64,000 nucleotides of DNA, taken from positions 4,464,955 through 4,528,954 of the forward strand of contig OZ007518.1 of assembly GCA_963931865.1 (NCBI GenBank), given 5' to 3'. Each line of letters starts with the position of its first letter. Positions within the stretch are counted from its first letter, which is position 1. This stretch comes from Axinella damicornis. Lineage: Eukaryota > Porifera > Demospongiae > Axinellida > Axinellidae. Below are positions 57,892 to 64,000 of this stretch, one piece after another. Position numbers and translations under genes: made by a program. The notes under the pieces were generated by a model. The model ran no database searches and was not told where the DNA came from. It was given only the letters and a program-made list of their open reading frames with translations.

Positions 57892-59666
57892 CTGTAGCAG
57901 ACACAAACATCATTATGGGAGTGATGTACAAGTTGAAATAAGACAAAAACACATCCCAACAAGGTTGTAGCAATGAACAATGATTACTAGGAGCAACGGG
58001 TACTCAGTTGGTGAATGGAGGTTACTCTCACAGCATGGTAAGTGGCAGTGAAATCTATGAATGAATACTACTGTACATGCATGTAACACATGTATACATA
58101 ACGATGACAAAGTTATACAAGCAGCTGAAATGTGGTGGTGAGCATATTTATGATACATGCCCATACTGACCAAATGTAATCACAGGCAGTGGAGACAATA
58201 ATAAGTAAATTTGGTTGGAGAAAAGAAGGCAACTGGACTAAACCATCCCTGGGAACTTGGAATCTAAGCATGACAGATATGGCATGGCTCCTCAGTGACA
58301 CGTAGTTCACAAGCTATTAGGGTGACCACTGGTATTTGTTCATTTAACTGGCATGGGATTCCCATGTTTTGGTCATCCTGAATAATTCTGTTTTAGGTGA
58401 CTTGTCTTTCATTCAGGATTAAGCTACATAGTGGTACCAGTGTATTGTCACTGTCTCAAATCCATGACCCCAGAGACATATTGCCAGACAGTCACATGTA
58501 GATGCTTGAAGACTCCACCCAGCATTGAAACTGCTTTGATAATGAGAGCATTGTCAGCATGACGTCAACAAGCCTGAACGCCCTTGATGTGCATTTTCAG
58601 TGACTGCATAATTGTTTTGCATTTCTGTTATAGCTACCTGATGAAGATCCAGTAGGGACGAAGCGTATTGGAAATGAAGTGTAGCTCCCCCTCACGGACC
58701 ACTCCATTATCTTATGAACACAAGTGGACCCTAACTGGGAGTATATCATTGTAGTGGGCACTTGACTCTTATCACAAAACAGTATATTGTATTATTCTTG
58801 TGTCAAACAATAGCTAATAGCTGGCAATAGTTTGCCACCTGGATTGTATGAATGGGGACATGTTCGTGTGATCCATACTGAGTGATTTACAGTGACATTC
58901 TCTGTGGCCATTTACAAGCTCCCAGGACTGAACATGGGCAAGCAACAGACCAATTTTCATCCATGAATTAGGAATGCACCATGGATACTCATGGACTGAT
59001 AATGGTATACTACTAACGAGCATGTCAAGCTCACTCACTTGATTGATGATCCACCCCAAATCCCAGGCAAGCAACATGGTATACCAGTTCTACGCAGCAG
59101 TTATAATTAACCAGTCTCTAATTCCTCCACTCAATCACTGAACTAAGTACAAGCTATGCAATCAACTCACAACTCATGTGACTTGCACCCAATCCACAAG
59201 AGCCAACTGATTTGGTTACCAGCCTCAAACATTACAGCGTCAACTATGGTGTGGCAGGCTGTTCACTCAGGTTTGCCTCACAAATCTACAATCATTAGAC
59301 GTCGGCTACTGCCTATTCTGCACAAGCAGCCTCATGAAGCTACATACCTAGCTACTGTGGAATGTGCTAAGCACACTATACACAAAACACAAAAAAGTGC
59401 ATAGCATGATTTAGCTCAAGTGGGCTAGCTGTGAATATCGAACATGTGGTCTATCACTTGGAGGAGCATTATAGCTTTCAGATTTACTACTCGGTTAGTG
59501 TATTTCCAAACGAGGGATTTGGTCCATTTAGCAAAGCCAGTCAAAAATTCCTGTACAAAGGAGCTAACAACTAGCAAGTTGCCAATCTAGACTATAATAT
59601 GGATTTACTGTACCTACTATGGAATGCGCTACATACTTGTAAGTTCGGATAAATACGTACACTACC

Positions 59667-59998
59667 GTAGAGTACGTATCAAGCGCCTAGCACGTATCAA
59701 GCGCCCACCCCCCTCTTCACGCAAAAGTTACTGCACAGGGTTCAAAAGCAGTGTAGTATAAGGGCCCACCCATCACAAAAGTCTTGAGCAGCATTTCTAG
59801 TCTTTGGGTAAGGTTGAGCATTCAAAAGGACGTGAAGTAATACTGTATGAACTTTCTCTGTCATGTGTTTCTTCTTCGCAAAGACGCGCGATCAATTACC
59901 TTACGTGAAAAATGGAGTCATGGACGGCATTCACAGCTTACTGCAACGCTTGTTGTTTATACTGTGCTGAATGGGTGGGCGGATACTACATGCTTAAG
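59667..59998. mobile_element. Right-truncated copy of the CCGTAGAGTACGTAT MITE
   Basis: Matches 28174-28500 (GGGTTCAAAAGCAGTGTAGT, AAGTCTTGAGCAGC) and stops where it joins a repeat also found at 26426. Confidence 0.8.
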
Positions 59999-61549
59999 AG
60001 CAGGTCTTCAGAATCAACAGTAAGTCTGATGGCTTACCGTAGGCAATCTAATTATGCATCCTTTCTAATTCTGCGTCAAAATTCAAAGTCTCAAACCAAT
60101 AATGCGTTGCACTCCGCGGACTAATTTCGTATTATTGCATAACACAGTAAAGTTGAACGGTGAAGAGGCTGCATCACATCACTGCTGTGAACGTTGATGT
60201 ATAAAGGCACAGTTGTGTGATATGGCTGGGACATCAGTGAAGGTACAAGAAACTAACTCATTTATGCCCCAGAACATGAATTCCCAGTGTTGGAGTAAAG
60301 GCAGTGACAGCCCTACAACTGGGAACAGACACAACCGCTATGCAATACCCTTGTCTACACTCGTCTGACTTGAGTACCTACTACTAACTAGCGTGGTGTT
60401 TTCTAATCATGCGTCGAAGTTTGTCGCTGTTTGGCTGACTGAATTTCTATTGTTGCATTACATTTCTATTTTTTGAGCGACGCATAATTAGAGCGCTTAC
60501 AGTCCTCTGTCATCGTAGATCTAAGTTGAGGTTCACATGCCATACGCAATGAAGACTCAAGTGGGGCAGCCCCTTCAAAGTGAAATTGCTTCCTACACTA
60601 TTTATAGCCGATGGTAAAACAATATGATATAGCCAACAAGTCCAAAAGGTACAGGATGACAGATAACGTGGCTAGCTATAGGGCATAATAATTCACAGCA
60701 ATGAATTGGCTTGTAATCAGGCAGTTCAAGCATTGTGGCATGTTACAGTAGCATCGATGAATTCTAATCAGCTGAATTGACAAACTGCATGTTCCTCCCA
60801 TTACTGGTAACGTAATTTTGTGTTGGGAAGGATGTGGGAGTATAATATGCATGTAGGCCACGTGTAGTTCCAGAATAATGACAAACACGAATCATGTGCA
60901 TGAGCAAGTCTGCTAGCGTGTCATAAAAGTGACCAGTTCAAACCTAAGAGACTCTCTAGCTCCTTTCATTGTAGCTCTGAGCAATCGGTCTCATTAAAAC
61001 ACATGCAAAGGTAGCTGAGTCTTTTTGCAATTTCACAAATTACTAAATCACGAGTAATTTGTGGGAAATGATAAAGGCATAGTCAGGAATCAGAGATTAC
61101 ACTACTGGTGGGAGAAACTTTGTGCAGGAACTGAATAAGAAATCAAACCTCACTGCTCGCTGGAAACATCTACAAATATTCTGACTACATGGTTATAATC
61201 ACCGTCGTGCACTGACCATAGCATATAATCATTGTGCTGACACGTGCACCACGGTTGTGGAGTTATGAGCACTTTTGTTTTCTGGCTGATCGTCATTGCT
61301 CGAGTACCTGACTTGATGATATAGCTTCAGTGCGCAAGATGCCTTGGAATCTGGATTAGACCTTCTGTGTAAACGGACTCTAGTATGCTCAATCAGTTTC
61401 AATGCAAGGTGCATAAATGAAGGTTCTGTTCTCACAATACTATGTACCACATCATAAGCAACTTTGGAAGCTCATAAGTTACTCTCAGATATAGTTCACA
61501 GCTAGAGAATAAAACAGTCCAGTATTTCCTCTTCAGTGTGTGCTGCTGT

Positions 61550-61633
61550 GTAGGCAGGAACCACTCATCATCAGATAATCTATTACTCTATGCGAGCAAA
61601 CTGACTGCATGATAATAAGTGGTTCCTACCTAC
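61550..61633. repeat. Intronic hairpin, copy 5 (NLR gene 2)
   Basis: GTAGGCAGGAACCACT pairs with AGTGGTTCCTACCTAC; the one change in the right arm is tolerated as a wobble. Confidence 0.82.
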
Positions 61634-62481
61634 AAGATTCATGTCATCTGCACAAGTTCATGGAATTTGTGGGGTGTTTATCAGCTGTCATACCCACTTG
61701 TAAAGCAAACAGAAAAGGATTAGCGAGTGAGAGTATGTATAAGTACTGTAAGAGAGAAGTATACTATTAACTACTTATGCGGTGGCCTATAAGGGTAATC
61801 GGTAAAGTCAAGCCATTCATATCCTAGGTTTTGATGACACCAATCGGAAGCCAGACAGCTCAGCTATTCATCAGACGTAAAGCCTTGTACTCACAAGCAC
61901 AAAGACACAAACCCCACAACAATTTGGCTAAAATGCCATCAGAATCACCATCAGGGACTCTTCCAAGGAATTCCTTGGGGTTGCATGCCCACACTCTTCA
62001 ATAGCAGGTTATTGTCATTTGCACTTATCAGTAGCTAATAAATGTCTGAAGATGTTGATCTATAATACCAGCTGCTTTACCATGACGTCTAATGAGGATG
62101 CATGCTCACAGTATTCATCTTCTGCTTTTAGATCTTTCCCAACCCCACGAGACCTGGAACAGCCACTATCTGAACTATGTAGCCAAATTTGTATTTCTAT
62201 ATATGTACCCACCATATAGCAGGTAGCTAGGTTTTGCAGGGTGGATGAAAATAAGAATCCTAAGCATGAAAGTTTAGGTATGAAATCTCGAGTCCAGACA
62301 AGTTAAATTTGGCCTAGAGCTACATGACAACAAGGCAGGCTGCAATCTTTTTTTTTTTCAAGGAAACCAAACGAGCATTCTAAATGAGGTATACTAAACA
62401 AATCCAAGATTACATGTGTAAGGTCATACACTGACCTATTTGGAGGTCACAAGTAAACACACAACAAGCAGCTCAACTTAC

Positions 62482-62649
62482 CAAGGTGTCTAGCACCCTG
62501 TGTGTCAACAGTGTTGTCACTGAAGTCCAGTTTCCTCAGTGTGGTGATGCCACACAGCACGTCTGCAAGTTGTGCTGTTCCCTCTGCATCAATACGACAG
62601 CGCTCCAGTCTCAGTTCAGTGAGGACCGTGTTCCCCCTCAGGGCAGATG
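62482..62649 (-). CDS. LRR exon of NLR gene 2 (168 bp)
   Basis: Two LRRs, LTELRLERCRIDAEGTAQLA and LRKLDFSDNTVDTQGARHLG; phase 1-1; acceptor GTCTGCTACAG, donor G|GTAAGTTGAG. It is the most upstream exon of gene 2 in the window; the NACHT, Death and 2A exons expected further upstream are past base 64000. Confidence 0.86.
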
Positions 62650-64000
62650 CTGTAGCAGACACAACCATCATTATGGGAGTGATGTATAACGCGAAGTAAG
62701 ACAAAGACACGTCCCAACATGGTTGTAGCAATGAACAATGATTACTAGGAGCAATGGGTATTCAGTTGGTGAAACGGAGATCATGCATGGCATGGTAAGT
62801 GGGTGTGAAATCCATGAACGAATACTACACTGTGCATTTTTTTCGCCTTCATTTTTCAGTTGTCTGGATGGGCTCTCGTGGCACCTTCGTGCTTTGCACT
62901 GCACTGTAACTGATTTCTGCTTTCCGTGTCATCCGTGACCGTCGACGTGGAATGGCGATAATTAACTTCTATAGGAGGTATACCGGTAGCCCACGCCTAC
63001 TAATTATAGGGCGAGCGTGAGCGAGCCCCACATAGACGACGAATTTTCGTTTATAGACTAGAGAAGATGCGAACAATAAACAGTCTACTTCAACAGGGCC
63101 ACAGCGACTTGGATCTGGAGACTCTGACTAAGACACGTAAGCTTACCTCGACAAGGCGTGACTGAGACACGAGCTATGAACAGTCCACCAGCCTGAGCCT
63201 TACCTAGGCGACTAAAAAGTGGTACGGCCAAAACCGTACCGGCCGTACCGGCCGCGCCGGCCCTGCAGCATAAAGTTAATTTGGTTGGAGAAAAATTGGC
63301 AACTGGAGACTAAACCATCCCAGGGAACTTGGAATCTAAGCATGACGGATATGGCATGGCTCCTCAGTGACACGTAGTTCACCAGCTATTAGGGTGACAC
63401 ACTGGTATTTCTTCATACTCTTCCCTCTCCTGTATGTATTTGACTGGCATGGGATTCCCATGTTTTGGTCGTCCTGAGTTATTCTGTTTTAGCTAGGTGA
63501 CTTGTCTTTCCTTCAGGATTAAGCTACATAGTGGTACCAGTGTATTGTCACTGTCTCAAATCCATGGCCCCAGAGACATATTGTCACATGTAGATGATTG
63601 AAGACTCCACCCAGCATTGAAACTGCTTTGATAATGTGTGCATTGTCAGTATGCATGACGTCAGCAAGCCTGAACGCTATTATATCCCTTGATGTGCATT
63701 TTCAGTGACTATAGAAACTTGCTTTCTGTTATACCTGATGAAGATCCAGTAGGGTCAAAGCAAATGGAGTGTAGCACACCCTCACGGACCAATCCATTAT
63801 CTTATGAACACAGGTGGACCCGAACTGGGAGTATGTCGTTGTAGTGGGCACTTGACTCTTATCACATAACAGTGTATTGTTAATCGTTCTTGTGTCAAAC
63901 AATAGTTTGCTACCTGGATTGCATGAATGGGGACATGTTCTTGTGATCCATACTGATGAAGACTTACAGTGGTAATTACTGACATACTCTGTACATGTAG
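62650..64000. other. Intron of NLR gene 2 with an insertion
   Basis: 62830-63265 interrupts the usual intron block (AAAGTTAATTTGGTTGGAGA resumes at 63271). The insert begins with the GGGCTCTCGTGGCACCTTC module (62865) and ends in a GC-rich palindromic stretch with repeated GTACCGGCC (63228-63258). 63290-64000 matches 22960-23520 and 58230-58890. Confidence 0.65.

Larger units (their letters stand above)
57892..62481. other. Intron of NLR gene 2 (4.6 kb)
   Basis: Repeated intron blocks: 58180-59600 matches 22920-24460, and 60590-62260 matches 26620-28170. It includes the truncated MITE at 59667 and the hairpin at 61550. The segment 59990-60120 repeats 26420-26530. No exon recognised. Confidence 0.65.

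Noticed and set aside
20403..62699. Plus-strand Cys-rich frames opposite each LRR exon (QHVCKLCCSLCIN series)
   Set aside because: Antisense shadows of the 168-bp LRR exons; splice sites and LRR pattern support the minus strand only.

Overview
The window looks like repeat-rich DNA from an early-branching animal, most likely a demosponge. The reasons are a Death-NACHT-LRR receptor gene with large introns, a 2A skip motif at the start of that receptor (a combination known from sponge and sea-urchin NLRs), and metazoan Ty3/Gypsy and piggyBac elements. There are no operons, bacterial signals, rRNA genes or CRISPR arrays, and I found no tRNA gene by eye.

Layout. 1-2359 is the 5' part of an uninterrupted Ty3/Gypsy element on the minus strand (gag-pol, primer-binding site, 138-bp LTR). 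2360-5540 holds repeat modules, microsatellites and a TA-flanked MITE. 5540-~8146 is a piggyBac element with one frameshift. 8150-18680 is repeat-dominated and contains a nested foldback element carrying a broken RecQ-like helicase fragment, plus a NuSAP-like exon relic. 18685-37691 is one NLR gene on the minus strand: a 2A exon, a Death exon, a NACHT exon, four 168-bp LRR exons and a terminal LRR exon, with a transmembrane exon (38010-38277) just upstream. 38400-56341 is intergenic and repetitive (LINE relics, CCCT satellite, foldback and TIR elements, a second NuSAP-like exon). 56342-62649 is the 3' part of a second minus-strand NLR gene whose NACHT part lies beyond the right edge. Order and orientation of shared blocks show that the second gene and its 3' flank are a tandem copy of the first.

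Function. The NLR genes would encode cytosolic innate sensors: Death for signalling, NACHT for ATP-driven assembly, LRR for ligand recognition. The 2A leader should make ribosomes release a short hydrophobic leader and restart on the receptor. LRR exons are symmetric phase-1 modules copied together with their introns, so repeat number can change without breaking the frame.

Most unusual signal. The palindrome TAGCTA occurs about 80 times by my hand count (about 20 expected from base composition). In at least 16 comparisons between duplicated copies it appears as a clean 4-base insertion, TA to TAGCTA. Two further cases break the helicase reading frame. This is what excision of a TA-targeting transposon with GC...GC ends would leave, and the window contains foldback elements of exactly that form (TA-GCCTCG...CGAGGC-TA).
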